Notes: generated by a model not told the origin, from the sequence alone. Positions 35,991 through 45,326 are shown, counted from the stretch's first letter. The stretch is DNA of 64,000 nt from Neorhizobium sp. NCHU2750 (GCF_003597675.1 NZ_CP030828.1:62001-126000); one strand, 5' to 3'. Made by a program: numbers and translations.

Positions 35991-36021
35991 ATGAGCTATA
36001 GAAAGGCTGGCTATAGCTCAT
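35991..36021. promoter_or_regulatory. Perfect inverted repeat spanning the fic start codon
   Basis: ATGAGCTATAG (35991-36001) and CTATAGCTCAT (36011-36021) with a 9-base loop. The second arm includes the first two bases of the ATG at 36020, and the only purine-rich ribosome-binding candidate (AAAGG) is in the loop. It may be a DNA operator or an RNA hairpin that masks translation initiation. Confidence 0.55.
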
Positions 36022-37126
36022 GAAATGGAACTGGCAGAATGCCGAATGGCCAAATTTCAGGTATGACGCAGCAAGCGTGATACCGCTGGAACAGAAATTC
36101 CTGCAGTCCGCCGGCGAGGTCATTGGTGCCGTCCGGCATTTCAATGAGGATGACAGCAATCAACTTCGCATTGAATTGCTGAGCGACGAAGCGGTCAAGA
36201 CCTCAGAGATCGAGGGGGAGTTTCTGGATCGCGCAAGTGTTCAATCCTCGCTCCGCCGGCAGTTCGGCCTCAACACTGACGATAGGCAGATCCGCCCCCA
36301 AGAACGCGGGATCGCGGAGATGATGGCAGATGTCTATCGAAACTGGCATAAGCCGTTGGATCGTGAAGAATTGTTTCATTGGCATTCGATGCTGATGGCC
36401 GGAAATCGATACATTGAGACGATTGGTGATTACCGCAAGCATGAAGACGCGATGCAGATCGTGTCAGGTCGATTGGATAAGCCCACAATCCATTTCGAGG
36501 CTCCCCCTTCTCGCCAGGTTAAAACTGAGATGGAGACCTTCATCAAATGGTTCAATCGATCCGAGCCGGATGGCCAAACACCGCTCCAAGCTCTAACGCG
36601 CGCAGCAGTGGGTCATCTTTATTTTGAAAGCATTCATCCATTTGAGGATGGTAATGGCCGAATTGGGCGCGCGCTTGCTGAGAAATCCCTGGCGCAGAAC
36701 ATTGGGCAACCAAGCCTCATTTCACTCGCCTTCATGATTGAGAAGAACCGGAAGGCCTACTATTCCGAGCTTGAGCGCCACCAGCGCACGCTTGATATCA
36801 CCGATTGGATCTTTTTCTTTTCGGAGACGATCCTGGATGCTCAACGGGCAACGCTTGAGCGCATAGATTTCTTTATTCAGAAAGCAAAATTCTACGACCG
36901 GTTTCGAGCCAAACTGAACGAGCGGCAAGAAAAGGTGGTCGCGCGCATCTTCAAGGAAGGGACAGCGGGCTTCAAGGGCGGCCTAAGTGCAGAAAACTAC
37001 ATCTCGATCACAAACACATCCCGCGCGACAGCGACACGCGACCTCCAGCAACTCGTGGAGATCGGTGCGCTCACGCGTACCGGTGAACGTCGGCATACGC
37101 GCTACTCGCTGTCATTGGTGAGATAA
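36020..37126 (+). CDS. Fic-domain protein with N-terminal inhibitory motif (class II)
   Basis: Protein of 368 residues that probably AMPylates a target. N-terminal DUF4172-like region (MKWNWQNAEWPNFRYD), inhibitory helix motif TSEIEG at residues 61-66 matching (S/T)xxxE(G/N), and the complete Fic motif HPFEDGNGRIGR at 206-217 with catalytic His206. The C-terminus (about 310-368) is a winged-helix segment (ISITNTSRATATRDLQQLVE, then IGALTRTGERRHTRYSL), suggesting DNA binding and autoregulation. No toxin-antitoxin partner is adjacent. It lies beside the recombinase pseudogene, at the edge of the decayed region. Confidence 0.9.
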   Translation: MKWNWQNAEWPNFRYDAASVIPLEQKFLQSAGEVIGAVRHFNEDDSNQLRIELLSDEAVKTSEIEGEFLDRASVQSSLRRQFGLNTDDRQIRPQERGIAEMMADVYRNWHKPLDREELFHWHSMLMAGNRYIETIGDYRKHEDAMQIVSGRLDKPTIHFEAPPSRQVKTEMETFIKWFNRSEPDGQTPLQALTRAAVGHLYFESIHPFEDGNGRIGRALAEKSLAQNIGQPSLISLAFMIEKNRKAYYSELERHQRTLDITDWIFFFSETILDAQRATLERIDFFIQKAKFYDRFRAKLNERQEKVVARIFKEGTAGFKGGLSAENYISITNTSRATATRDLQQLVEIGALTRTGERRHTRYSLSLVR

Positions 37127-37242
37127 ATTGACGCCTGTTAATGAACTTCATCAAAGCCATTATCTAGGTGAACGGCTGTTCGATTCCTCTCAAAGCCAAA
37201 ACATGGTGCCCTGTCCGACTGACAAGATTACTGCAGGCGCCG

Positions 37243-37965
37243 TCAACCTTTCGCAAACACCCGGACCATATCAAACGTGACCGGCCTGCGCCGATCGAGC
37301 GCCAGGGCGTCCCGGATCTCAAGAATATGCTCGCGCATGAGGGCGACAGCCTGTTCGACCTCGCCTTTCTCGCAGTGCTCGATCAGGTCGTCATGATGAT
37401 CATGCCAACCGGCGAGCCCCATCTGGTTATCGAACAGGTTGACGATGAGGCTGGTGCGAGCCACCAGCAGCCGCACCTGATCTGCGAGAACGCGATTACC
37501 TGATAGCTCTGCCATTAATGTGTGGAAGCCGCCTGACAGGTGGATGGCCTCGCGGATATAGCCTTGCTCGCGGAGCTTGTGCTCTTGCTCGATATTGTCG
37601 CGCAGCTTGGCAATCGCATTCGGATCGGCCGCCTGGGCAACCGCTTCGGTTGTGCCGGCCTCAATGGCGACACGGGCGGCAAACACCTGCCGGGCCTCGT
37701 CGGCGTCGGGGGCCGCGATATAGGCTCCCCGGTTGGGAATGAAGACGACAAGCTTTTCCCAGTGCAGGCGCTGCAGGGCGGTGGCGACCATACGTCGCCC
37801 CACGCCAAATGCTTCGACCAGGGCGATCTCCGTGAGCTTCGTTCCAGGCAAAAGACGCTGATCGACAATCGCGTCGAACAGATGCTGGTAGGCGGCCTCA
37901 GCATCCTCTGTCCGGGGACGGTTGCGCTCATTCATCACGCCCACCAAACGCGTCTTCTGGTTCAT
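37243..37965 (-). CDS. GntR-family transcriptional regulator (FCD domain)
   Basis: Regulator of 240 residues. GntR winged helix near 20-95 (AYQHLFDAIVDQRLLPGTKL, then FGVGRRMVATALQRLHWEKL), and an FCD-type helical effector domain with FHTLMAELSGN and HHDDLIEHCEKGEVEQAVA. It is divergent from the amidohydrolase/NitT-type transporter operon, with a perfect palindrome between, and probably represses that operon in the absence of substrate. Confidence 0.87.
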   Translation of the reverse strand: MNQKTRLVGVMNERNRPRTEDAEAAYQHLFDAIVDQRLLPGTKLTEIALVEAFGVGRRMVATALQRLHWEKLVVFIPNRGAYIAAPDADEARQVFAARVAIEAGTTEAVAQAADPNAIAKLRDNIEQEHKLREQGYIREAIHLSGGFHTLMAELSGNRVLADQVRLLVARTSLIVNLFDNQMGLAGWHDHHDDLIEHCEKGEVEQAVALMREHILEIRDALALDRRRPVTFDMVRVFAKG

Positions 37966-37994
37966 CTTTGGGCTCTCCGCGATTAATCGCTACA

Positions 37995-38018
37995 CTCAAG
38001 ATTGCGCACAATCTTGAG
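37995..38018. promoter_or_regulatory. Candidate operator of the divergent GntR regulator
   Basis: Perfect inverted repeat CTCAAGATTG (37995-38004) / CAATCTTGAG (38009-38018) with centre CGCA. The core TTGCGCACAA fits FadR-subfamily operators. It lies 87 bp before the binding-protein start and 29 bp from the regulator start. Confidence 0.6.
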
Positions 38019-38104
38019 CGCACCTTTGTTTTCACAATATTTCGCAGATTGGCACGCCCCTTGCAAAACATTCCTTGCGGCTTCACCAACAAAAGGGGAC
38101 TGAC

Positions 38105-39139
38105 ATGCTCGAATTCAAAACTTCCAGACGGACCATTCTGCAAGCGGCCCTGGCCGCGCCCTTCGTTCTTCAGGCGGGTCGCAGCTTCGCGGCCGAGCCG
38201 GTCAAATTCTCCTTTGCCGTGCCGTTCGACGGTTCGATCTCCATGTACCTTCTCGCAGCCCAGAATGGCTGGTACAAGGACGCGGGCCTCGACTGCCAGT
38301 TCGACACCAGCGGTGGCTCGGGGGAGGCGGCATCGCGCACGGGCTCTGGCGTGTATGACGGGGGGACCGTCGACATCAACAATCTTGCCGAGTTCAACTC
38401 GAAGAACCCGACGGCCGAAGTGCGCGCCGCCTACATGCTCTATTTCAAGAGCCCACTTTCGGTCGTGACGCTTGCCAAATCCGGCATCACCAAGCCGTCG
38501 GACCTGGAAGGTCGCACGATCGGCGCGGCCGCGGCGGACGGTGCTTATCGCCTGTTCTCGACTTACGCCAAGACGACATCGATCGACGCTGCGAAGATCA
38601 AGTGGAATATGGTCGGCCTGCAGCTCCGCGAGGCCGTTTTGGCCGGAGGTAGCGCCGACGCCATTCTTGGTTTCGATTCCACGGTGTATTTCGGCTTGCA
38701 GAAGGCCGGCATCGCACCTGGCGATATCAAGATCCTCTATTATTCGGATGCCGGGCTCGATCTTTACGGCAATGCTATCGTGCTCTCGAAGAAGTTCCGC
38801 ACCGAGCGTCCCGACGTCGCCAAAACCTTCATCGCGGTCAGCGCCCGCGGCTATCAGGCAGCGATCGCTGATCCGAAAGCCGCCATCGCGGCATTGAAGG
38901 CGCATTCGCCGCTGATCAATGCCGATCTGGAAGAGCAGAAACTGCGCTGGCTGATCAAGAACCAGTTCACCACGGACGAGACGAAAAAGAACGGCATGGG
39001 CGGTATCGACACGGCTCGCCTGTCTAAGTCGATGGAAGCCGTGGCGGCAGGCTTTGCGCTTCCGTCCGTGCCAAAGGCAGAAGATCTCTTCGATCCGTCC
39101 TTCCTGCCGTCGGCTGATCTCAGAAAGCTCCCGGCATGA
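38105..39139 (+). CDS. ABC transporter substrate-binding protein, NitT/TauT (NMT1/ThiY-like) type
   Basis: Binding protein of 344 residues from the ATG at 38105, which follows AAAGGGGAC. The twin-arginine-like N-terminus (SRRTILQAALAAPFVLQAG) points to Tat export. Fold motifs: PFDGSISMYLLAAQNGWYKD, LDCQFDTSGGSGEAASRTGS, VVTLAKSGITKPSDLEG. Relatives bind sulfonates, nitrate, riboflavin or thiamine precursors. The downstream cyclic-amide hydrolase suggests a pyrimidine-, hydantoin- or lactam-like ligand here. It is the first gene of a six-gene operon whose genes all overlap. Confidence 0.85.
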   Translation: MLEFKTSRRTILQAALAAPFVLQAGRSFAAEPVKFSFAVPFDGSISMYLLAAQNGWYKDAGLDCQFDTSGGSGEAASRTGSGVYDGGTVDINNLAEFNSKNPTAEVRAAYMLYFKSPLSVVTLAKSGITKPSDLEGRTIGAAAADGAYRLFSTYAKTTSIDAAKIKWNMVGLQLREAVLAGGSADAILGFDSTVYFGLQKAGIAPGDIKILYYSDAGLDLYGNAIVLSKKFRTERPDVAKTFIAVSARGYQAAIADPKAAIAALKAHSPLINADLEEQKLRWLIKNQFTTDETKKNGMGGIDTARLSKSMEAVAAGFALPSVPKAEDLFDPSFLPSADLRKLPA

Positions 39140-40575
39140 CCTTCGATCTGGTGATCCGCGGTGGGACGATCGTGACCGCCTCTGACGTGACGAAAGCGGA
39201 CCTTGGCGTCCGGGGCGGTCGCATCGCCGCGATCGCCGATCGCATCGTGGATGGCGATCGGGTGATCGACGCAACCGGGCGGCTCGTCATGCCCGGCGGC
39301 ATCGATGCCCATTGCCATCTCGATCAACCACAGGCGCCGGGCCTTGCGGCCAAGGGCGCCAAGATGGCGGATGGATTTCGATCCGGAAGTATCAGCGCCG
39401 CCTTCGGGGGAACGACAACCATCGTTCCCTTCTGCGTCCAGCATCGGGGTGAATCCTTGACCGCGGCCGTGACCGACTATCATCGCCGCGCCGAGGGTCA
39501 ATCGGTCACGGATTACGCCTTCCACCTGATCGTCAGCGATCCGACACCGGCAGTCCTGGGCCAGGAACTGCCTGCACTCATCCGTAGGGGGCACACCAGC
39601 ATCAAGGTCTACATGACCTATGATGCGATGCAGCTCAGTGATCGCCAGATCCTCGACGTCTTCGAGACGGCACGCGAGGAGAGGGCGGTTATGCTGATCC
39701 ACGCGGAAAACCACGAGATCATCGGCTGGCTCGCGGACCGTCTGGAAAAGCAGGGCCGGACGAAACCGGTGGCGCATGCAACATCGCGGCCGCTGCCCGT
39801 CGAGCGCGAGGCGACGCATCGTGCCGTGACGCTCGCCGAAATCGCCGGTGTCCCGCTCGTCATCGTCCACGTCTCGGGTGGCGATCCGCTCGAAGAAATC
39901 CGCCGCGCCCGTGCAAGAGGCCATGTGGTGATTGCGGAAACCTGCCCGCAATATCTGCTGCTGACCGAAGCCGATCTGGAAATGCCGGATATGCTGGGCG
40001 CCAAAGCCATGTGCAGCCCGCCGCCGCGCGATACGGCGGCACAGGCAGCACTCTGGCGCGGCATCGAGGACGGCACGATCGACGTGTTCAATTCCGACCA
40101 TGCACCCTATTGCTTCGATGCGGATGGCAAGTTGAAGGCTGGCCCCAATCCATCGTTCCGGGCGATTGCCAACGGCATTCCGGGATTGGAGACCAGACTG
40201 CCGATCCTGTTCAGCGAAGGTGTCGTGAAGGGTCGTATCGATTTGTCCCGTTTTGTCGCGCTGACTGCCACGAACAATGCCAAGCTCTACGGCCTCCATC
40301 CCCGCAAAGGCACGATCGCTGTGGGCGCCGATGCGGATCTGGCGATCTGGGACCCGGCAAAGCGGGTCACCATCACCAACGACATCCTGCACCACAATGT
40401 CGACTATACGCCCTTCGAAGGGCTTGAAGTCCAGGGCTGGCCGGAAACCATGATCAGCCGCGGCGATATCATCATCGAGAACAATCAACTGAAAGCGCAG
40501 CCCGGACGCGGGCAGTTTCTGACACAAGAGACGTCGTCGGCCTGGAAGACGAGGGAGATCACCGCATGGATCTGA
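39136..40575 (+). CDS. Hydantoinase/dihydropyrimidinase-family amidohydrolase
   Basis: Binuclear metalloenzyme of 479 residues that opens cyclic amides. Ligands of the site are visible in order: GIDAHCHLDQP, carbamylated Lys in SIKVYMTYDAMQ, His in LIHAENHE, His in IVHVSGGDPLEE, and Asp in FNSDHAPYC. Length and the CPQYLLL and FRAIANGIPGLETRLP stretches fit D-hydantoinases and dihydropyrimidinases. It overlaps the binding-protein stop by four bases and the SDR gene by ten. It is cytoplasmic and probably acts first on the imported compound. Confidence 0.9.
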   Translation: MTFDLVIRGGTIVTASDVTKADLGVRGGRIAAIADRIVDGDRVIDATGRLVMPGGIDAHCHLDQPQAPGLAAKGAKMADGFRSGSISAAFGGTTTIVPFCVQHRGESLTAAVTDYHRRAEGQSVTDYAFHLIVSDPTPAVLGQELPALIRRGHTSIKVYMTYDAMQLSDRQILDVFETAREERAVMLIHAENHEIIGWLADRLEKQGRTKPVAHATSRPLPVEREATHRAVTLAEIAGVPLVIVHVSGGDPLEEIRRARARGHVVIAETCPQYLLLTEADLEMPDMLGAKAMCSPPPRDTAAQAALWRGIEDGTIDVFNSDHAPYCFDADGKLKAGPNPSFRAIANGIPGLETRLPILFSEGVVKGRIDLSRFVALTATNNAKLYGLHPRKGTIAVGADADLAIWDPAKRVTITNDILHHNVDYTPFEGLEVQGWPETMISRGDIIIENNQLKAQPGRGQFLTQETSSAWKTREITAWI

Positions 40576-41327
40576 AGATTGCAGGAAAGCGAGCCCTGGT
40601 TCTCGGAGGCAACCGCGGCATGGGCTTGGCGATCGCGAGATCGCTCGCCGCAGAAGGCGTCTCTGTGCTTCTCGCAGCACGGGATGAGAAAGCGCTTGCT
40701 GCCGCAGCGGCCGAAATCGGCGCCGCCGGGACGTTCGCGGTCGATCTGTCGGATACGGAAAGTCTGCAAGCATTCGCGGCCGCGGTCGGTGATGTCGATA
40801 TCCTGATCAACAATACCGGTGGACCGCCCTATGGCGAAGCGATCGGGCGCGACATGGCCGATTGGGAGGAGAGTTTTCGGTCGATGTCCATGTCGGTGAT
40901 CCGGCTGACCGATCTGTTTCTGCCGGCGATGCGGTTAAAAGGCTGGGGCCGCGTCGTGACCGTCGTCAGCACCGGTGCGGTGCAGCCTATCCCGGTCCTC
41001 GGTATCTCGAACACGATCCGCGCCGGCCTGATCGCCTGGTCGAAATCGCTGGCACCCGAGGTCGCCAAGGATGGTGTGACCGTGAATGTGCTGATGCCGG
41101 GACGCGTTGCAACCGAGCGCGTTGCAATGACCGATGAGGCGACGGCCGAGCGCGAGAAGATTTCTGTCGAAACTGTCCGTCAGCGCTCTTTTGCGCAGAT
41201 ACCCGCTGGTCGATACGCGGAGCCGGAAGAGATTGCGTCGGTGGTGTCTTTCCTCTGCAGCGGTCCGGCCTCCTACGTCACAGGCAGTGTTTACCGCGTT
41301 GATGGAGGTTACGTGCGCCATGTCTGA
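40566..41327 (+). CDS. SDR-family oxidoreductase, FabG-like subfamily without the usual Tyr
   Basis: Protein of 253 residues with a Rossmann cofactor motif LGGNRGMGLAIARSLAAEG, INNTGGPP, and STGAVQPIPVLGISNTIRAG followed by SKSLAPEV. Where classical SDRs have YxxxK this subfamily has SNxxR, as in a known 3-oxoacyl reductase-like group. The C-terminus (SYVTGSVYRVDGGYVRHV) is standard. It is coupled by overlap to genes on both sides. It likely reduces or oxidises a catabolic intermediate; the reaction cannot be specified. Confidence 0.85.
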   Translation: MDLKIAGKRALVLGGNRGMGLAIARSLAAEGVSVLLAARDEKALAAAAAEIGAAGTFAVDLSDTESLQAFAAAVGDVDILINNTGGPPYGEAIGRDMADWEESFRSMSMSVIRLTDLFLPAMRLKGWGRVVTVVSTGAVQPIPVLGISNTIRAGLIAWSKSLAPEVAKDGVTVNVLMPGRVATERVAMTDEATAEREKISVETVRQRSFAQIPAGRYAEPEEIASVVSFLCSGPASYVTGSVYRVDGGYVRHV

Positions 41328-41769
41328 TCCAATATCCATGCTGACCAGACCTGCACTGAAACTCACCCACCGTGGTGCTTCACTCATCCTCGCCGCTGCG
41401 GTCCATGCGGCGGAAGCGATGAAGGTGCCGCAATGTATCGCGATCGTCGATGAAGGCTGCAACCTCCTGGCCTTCATCCGCATGGATGGATCGCGCGTCC
41501 TCTCCATCGAAAGCGCTACGCGAAAGGCAATGACGGCCGCAACGACCGGCCAGCCGACGGGAAATATTTCGCCAGACAAGGCGTTGCTGCTGGCCGAGGC
41601 AACCTCCGGCCGGATGACGAACCTGCTCGGCGGCGTGCCGTTGATCGTCGATGGCCACATCGTCGGCGGCATCGGTGTCGGTTCCGGCACGGGGGAGCAG
41701 GATCTTGAGATCGCACAGGCTGCGGTCGACGTGTTTCAGAATATGATAAAAGAGGGGCAGATTGCATGA
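41320..41769 (+). CDS. GlcG/HbpS-family protein (DUF336)
   Basis: Protein of 149 residues from the ATG at 41320 that overlaps the SDR stop by eight bases; the frame is open upstream but antiparallel to known family length. Family sequence: VPQCIAIVDEGCNLLAFIRM, ESATRKAMTAATTG, GGVPLIVDGHIVGGIGVGSG. GlcG-type proteins accompany many catabolic operons without a settled role; HbpS binds haem. Here it sits between the SDR and the ATPase. Confidence 0.85.
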   Translation: MSDPISMLTRPALKLTHRGASLILAAAVHAAEAMKVPQCIAIVDEGCNLLAFIRMDGSRVLSIESATRKAMTAATTGQPTGNISPDKALLLAEATSGRMTNLLGGVPLIVDGHIVGGIGVGSGTGEQDLEIAQAAVDVFQNMIKEGQIA

Positions 41770-42602
41770 CGACAACATTCGCTCCCGTGGAGCATAGCGG
41801 CGCAAGGATTGCGCAGCTCGAGGATGTGAAGGTTCGCTTCGGGAAAGGCGACAATGCCTTCCTGGCGCTGGACAAGACCAATCTGACGGTGCGGCCCGGA
41901 GACTTTGTCGCCATGGTCGGGCCATCCGGTTGCGGCAAATCCACCATCCTGAAACTGGTTGCCGGTCTGCTTCGGCCGACGGAAGGCGTGGTCTTCGTTG
42001 CCGGGCGCGAGGTCGGGGCTGAGCAGGTGGGGATCGGGATGGCCTTCCAGAACCCGACCATGCTGCCCTGGCTGACGATCCGCCAGAACATCATGCTGCC
42101 GCTGAAAATCGTCAAACCCTATTCCGACACCTTCAGCCGCGACAAGGATACCGTGTTCAGGGAGCGCGCCGACGCGCTGCTCGCCAAAGTGGGCCTGACC
42201 GGCTTTGGCGATCGACGCCCATGGGAGCTTTCCGGCGGCATGCTGCAGCGTGCCAATCTCTGCCGAGCACTGATCCACTCTCCAAAACTGCTGATGCTCG
42301 ACGAGCCGTTTGGCGCTCTCGATCAGTTCACTCGCGAGGAACTCTGGGCGATCCTGCAGGATCTCTGGATGGAGACCAGGCCGACGGTCTTCCTCGTCAC
42401 CCACGATCTTCGCGAGGCGGCTTTTCTCGCCAGCCGGATACTGGTGATGAGCGCGCGTCCGGGGCGCGTGACCGAGGATCGTGCCGTGGATTTCCCAAGG
42501 CCAAGAACGCTCGAAACCACATTCGAGACCGAGTTCACCGATCTGACCAATGATTTGCGGCGGCTGATCTTTGCTGCACGCCAGGGAGTGGAGAAGGCCT
42601 GA
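41766..42602 (+). CDS. ABC transporter ATP-binding protein, NitT/TauT type
   Basis: ATPase of 278 residues. Walker A GPSGCGKST, Q-loop FQNPTMLPWLTIRQN, a signature varied to LSGGMLQRANLCRAL, Walker B LMLDEPFGALDQ, and switch His in LVTHDLREAA. The sequence family is that of SsuB/TauB. It overlaps the GlcG-like gene by four bases and the permease start by one. Confidence 0.9.
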   Translation: MTTTFAPVEHSGARIAQLEDVKVRFGKGDNAFLALDKTNLTVRPGDFVAMVGPSGCGKSTILKLVAGLLRPTEGVVFVAGREVGAEQVGIGMAFQNPTMLPWLTIRQNIMLPLKIVKPYSDTFSRDKDTVFRERADALLAKVGLTGFGDRRPWELSGGMLQRANLCRALIHSPKLLMLDEPFGALDQFTREELWAILQDLWMETRPTVFLVTHDLREAAFLASRILVMSARPGRVTEDRAVDFPRPRTLETTFETEFTDLTNDLRRLIFAARQGVEKA

Positions 42603-43378
42603 TGCTGTCGCCCCAAATCAAGGAAAACCTGAAGTCCGCCTCGTTGATCGTAGGCCTGTTCGTCGCCTGGGAAATCGCCTGCGTCGTCTTCCAGATCAGC
42701 CCGATCGTGCTACCGCGGCCGAGTGCCGTATTCACCACGATGATCGTCCAGATGCCGGCGCTCTGGCCGAACATTCTCCAGACACTGGCCACGACCATGG
42801 TGGGCTTTGTTCTCGGCATGATCATCGGCGTGGCGCTCGGCGTCTTTGTCGGCGTATCGCGGACGGCCTACAAGACAGCCTATCCGCTGCTCGTCGGCTT
42901 CTCCTCCATCCCCAAAGTCGCGGTCGTGCCGATCTTCGTTCTCTGGTTCGGCTCGGGAACGGTTCCGGCGGTCCTCACCGCGCTGACGACCTGCATTTTC
43001 CCGATCGTGGTCAACGTGGCGACAGGCCTTGCGACCACCGAGCCGGAAATGGAGGATGTGTTGAAGGCGCTCGGAGCATCGCGCATGCAGGTGCTCTGGA
43101 ATGTCAGCCTCCCGCGCGCCATGCCTTATTTTTTCGCCTCGCTGAAGGTGGCGGTGACGCTCGCCTTCGTCGGCACGGTCCTGTCCGAGACGGTTGCTTC
43201 GAACCTCGGCATTGGCACGGTGATGATGATGGCGACCTCGAGCTTCGATGTACCACTTGCCTTCGCGGGCCTGTTCGCCTTGGCGTTTCTCGGGATCGCG
43301 CTCTACAGCGTCTTTGCGGTCATCGAGCAGCGGGTGTGCGGCTGGGCCAACCGCAAGCAGGAATTTGCAATGGGATGA
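42602..43378 (+). CDS. ABC transporter permease, NitT/TauT type
   Basis: Permease of 258 residues with about six membrane segments and the EAA loop EMEDVLKALGASRMQVLWNV followed by SLPRAMPYFFASLKVAV. It is the last gene of the operon. It is a SsuC/TauC relative and forms a homodimeric channel for the binding protein at 38105. Confidence 0.9.
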   Translation: MLSPQIKENLKSASLIVGLFVAWEIACVVFQISPIVLPRPSAVFTTMIVQMPALWPNILQTLATTMVGFVLGMIIGVALGVFVGVSRTAYKTAYPLLVGFSSIPKVAVVPIFVLWFGSGTVPAVLTALTTCIFPIVVNVATGLATTEPEMEDVLKALGASRMQVLWNVSLPRAMPYFFASLKVAVTLAFVGTVLSETVASNLGIGTVMMMATSSFDVPLAFAGLFALAFLGIALYSVFAVIEQRVCGWANRKQEFAMG

Positions 43379-43538
43379 TGCGTGGCCGGCGCGTTAGTTC
43401 CGCTGGCGTGCTTCTTCACTGAAATCGCGGAGAACCATTGGCTGCCTCGATGTCTGAATTGAGGTGGCCGATGGTTCGTATTTGTTCAAGAGCAAAATGA
43501 AGCGCTTCCCAGGCGGCGAACAGCTCATCACCTGTATG

Positions 43539-45326
43539 CTAAAGCTTCCAACGCTCCGCTTTTCTCCGAGATGTCAGAAGACGCTGGTATGGCCCAATAG
43601 TCGCTGCAAGATCCTCGTGGTGGCCTCTCTGCGCGATCCTGCCATGCTCCAGTACAATAATCTGGTTCGCTTTGCTGATCGTCGAAAGCTTGTGGGCGAC
43701 AACGATAAGGGTTTTTGCTGCCGCGATGCAAACTAGGCTTTCCTGCAAAGCCTGTTCTGTAACCGGATCGATCGCGGAAGTGGCTTCGTCGAAGAGCAGG
43801 ATCGGGGTGTCCTTTAGAAGCGCTCTGGCGATGGAGATGCGCTGTCTTTCTCCCCCAGACAGTGCCGAACCGGCTTCACCGACCTGGGTATCGTACCCGT
43901 CAGGCAATGCAGAGATGAAGGCATGCGCTTGGGCAAGCCTTGCGGCGTCTTCGATTTCCATTAGGGAGGCATCGGGTTTCGCGAAGGCAATGTTATCGGC
44001 GATCGTGCCGGAAAAGAGATAGACATCCTGGAAAACAATGGTCACCAGGTTTGAAAGGTCGCCTTCGGAAAGATGGCGCACGTCGGCTCCGCCGATGCAC
44101 ACTGTGCCGTCCGTCGCATCGAAGATGCCGGCGATGAGGTTGAGCAAGGTGCTTTTGCCCGATCCGGAATGGCCAACGATCGCCGTCATGCCACGTTCGG
44201 GGATCTCGAAGGTCAGTCCCTCGAGACACCCTTCGCGGCCGTCATGCTTGAAACCGACACCGCTGAAGGAAATAGCCGACCCCTCCGGACGCTGAAGTGG
44301 CAAGGCGACGGCGGACGGCTGTTGGCTGAGAATGTGGTCGGCCCGCGCCAGTGCCGCATCCGCCATCCTGACATGTTCCATGACGGCGACGAGGCCGAGA
44401 AGCGGCGCGTAGAAGGAGAAGGCGAGAATCAGGACGGAAAGAAGCGTTGCCCGATCGAGCATGCCGACCTGCCAGCCAGCGCCGGAGGAGCCCATCAGCA
44501 GCGGTACGCCGAGAAGGATGATTGCCCCGAACGCCACTATTGGCACCGCCAGTTGCCTGACCATGCGGATGGAAATATCGCGGAACTGCTGCAGGGCGCC
44601 GTCGAATTGGTTCTGGCTGTTGGCGATCCTGTTGAACGACTTGATGACCGGCATGCCACGAACATATTCGATCATCCTTTCGGTCGCCTCCGCCTGCCGG
44701 TCCTGGCGCAGAATGGCCTGCCGCGACAAGGCACGGCTCGACCAGATCAGGATAGGCAGCCCGGCGAGGATGGAAACGCAGGCAACGGCCGCTACCGCCG
44801 GCTGGCGGACGGCGAAGAAGGCCAGCATTACAAGCGGCAGGCCGATCGCCTGGGCGATACGGGGCAATCCGTCGGAGAAAAAGCCTTCCACGAACTGGGT
44901 ATCGCTGGTCAGTACCGACAGGATGTCGCCGGCCCCGCGTCTGACATGGAAGCCGAGGGGCAGGCGGTGCAGATGATCCAGAAGCGTGCGTCGCAGGTCC
45001 CGTCCGATCTTGAAGCTTGCGAGCCAGGCATATCGCATCGCCCAGTAACCGCAGACAAGCTGCCCGACCAACGACAGAGCGAGAACGAGCATGATCTTGG
45101 CGATCCAGTCGGTCGCCGGCATGCCGCCATCGGCAAGAGCGATGATCACATGCACCGCGGTGGCGTAGGAAAGCCCGAGAAAGGCAGACTGCGCAAGGCG
45201 TAAAACCAATCCGCGGATGACCGCAGGCCGGTGGCTGCGGGAAAGTGCCCAGACGCGCCGCAGGCTTCCGAGATCGGACCTCGGCGGTGAGGTGTGGGCG
45301 ACGGCATCAATAAAGAGATCTGTCAT
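43539..45326 (-). CDS. Exporter-fold ABC half-transporter, YbtP/YbtQ-like (second subunit)
   Basis: Fused membrane/ATPase protein of 595 residues from the ATG at 45326 (the frame is open further upstream only as shadow). Six membrane segments span about 40-330. The ATPase carries GHSGSGKSTLLN, VFQDVYLFSGTIADNIAF, LSGGERQRISIARALL and LLFDEATSAIDP. It is the distal gene of a five-gene siderophore cluster. With the preceding gene it forms a heterodimer of the kind (YbtPQ, IrtAB) that imports ferric siderophores despite an exporter fold. Confidence 0.85.
   Translation of the reverse strand: MTDLFIDAVAHTSPPRSDLGSLRRVWALSRSHRPAVIRGLVLRLAQSAFLGLSYATAVHVIIALADGGMPATDWIAKIMLVLALSLVGQLVCGYWAMRYAWLASFKIGRDLRRTLLDHLHRLPLGFHVRRGAGDILSVLTSDTQFVEGFFSDGLPRIAQAIGLPLVMLAFFAVRQPAVAAVACVSILAGLPILIWSSRALSRQAILRQDRQAEATERMIEYVRGMPVIKSFNRIANSQNQFDGALQQFRDISIRMVRQLAVPIVAFGAIILLGVPLLMGSSGAGWQVGMLDRATLLSVLILAFSFYAPLLGLVAVMEHVRMADAALARADHILSQQPSAVALPLQRPEGSAISFSGVGFKHDGREGCLEGLTFEIPERGMTAIVGHSGSGKSTLLNLIAGIFDATDGTVCIGGADVRHLSEGDLSNLVTIVFQDVYLFSGTIADNIAFAKPDASLMEIEDAARLAQAHAFISALPDGYDTQVGEAGSALSGGERQRISIARALLKDTPILLFDEATSAIDPVTEQALQESLVCIAAAKTLIVVAHKLSTISKANQIIVLEHGRIAQRGHHEDLAATIGPYQRLLTSRRKAERWKL

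Noticed and set aside
41134..41319. Upstream extension of the GlcG-like frame
   Set aside because: The extension lies inside the SDR gene in another frame, and the family length and homology begin at the ATG at 41320.
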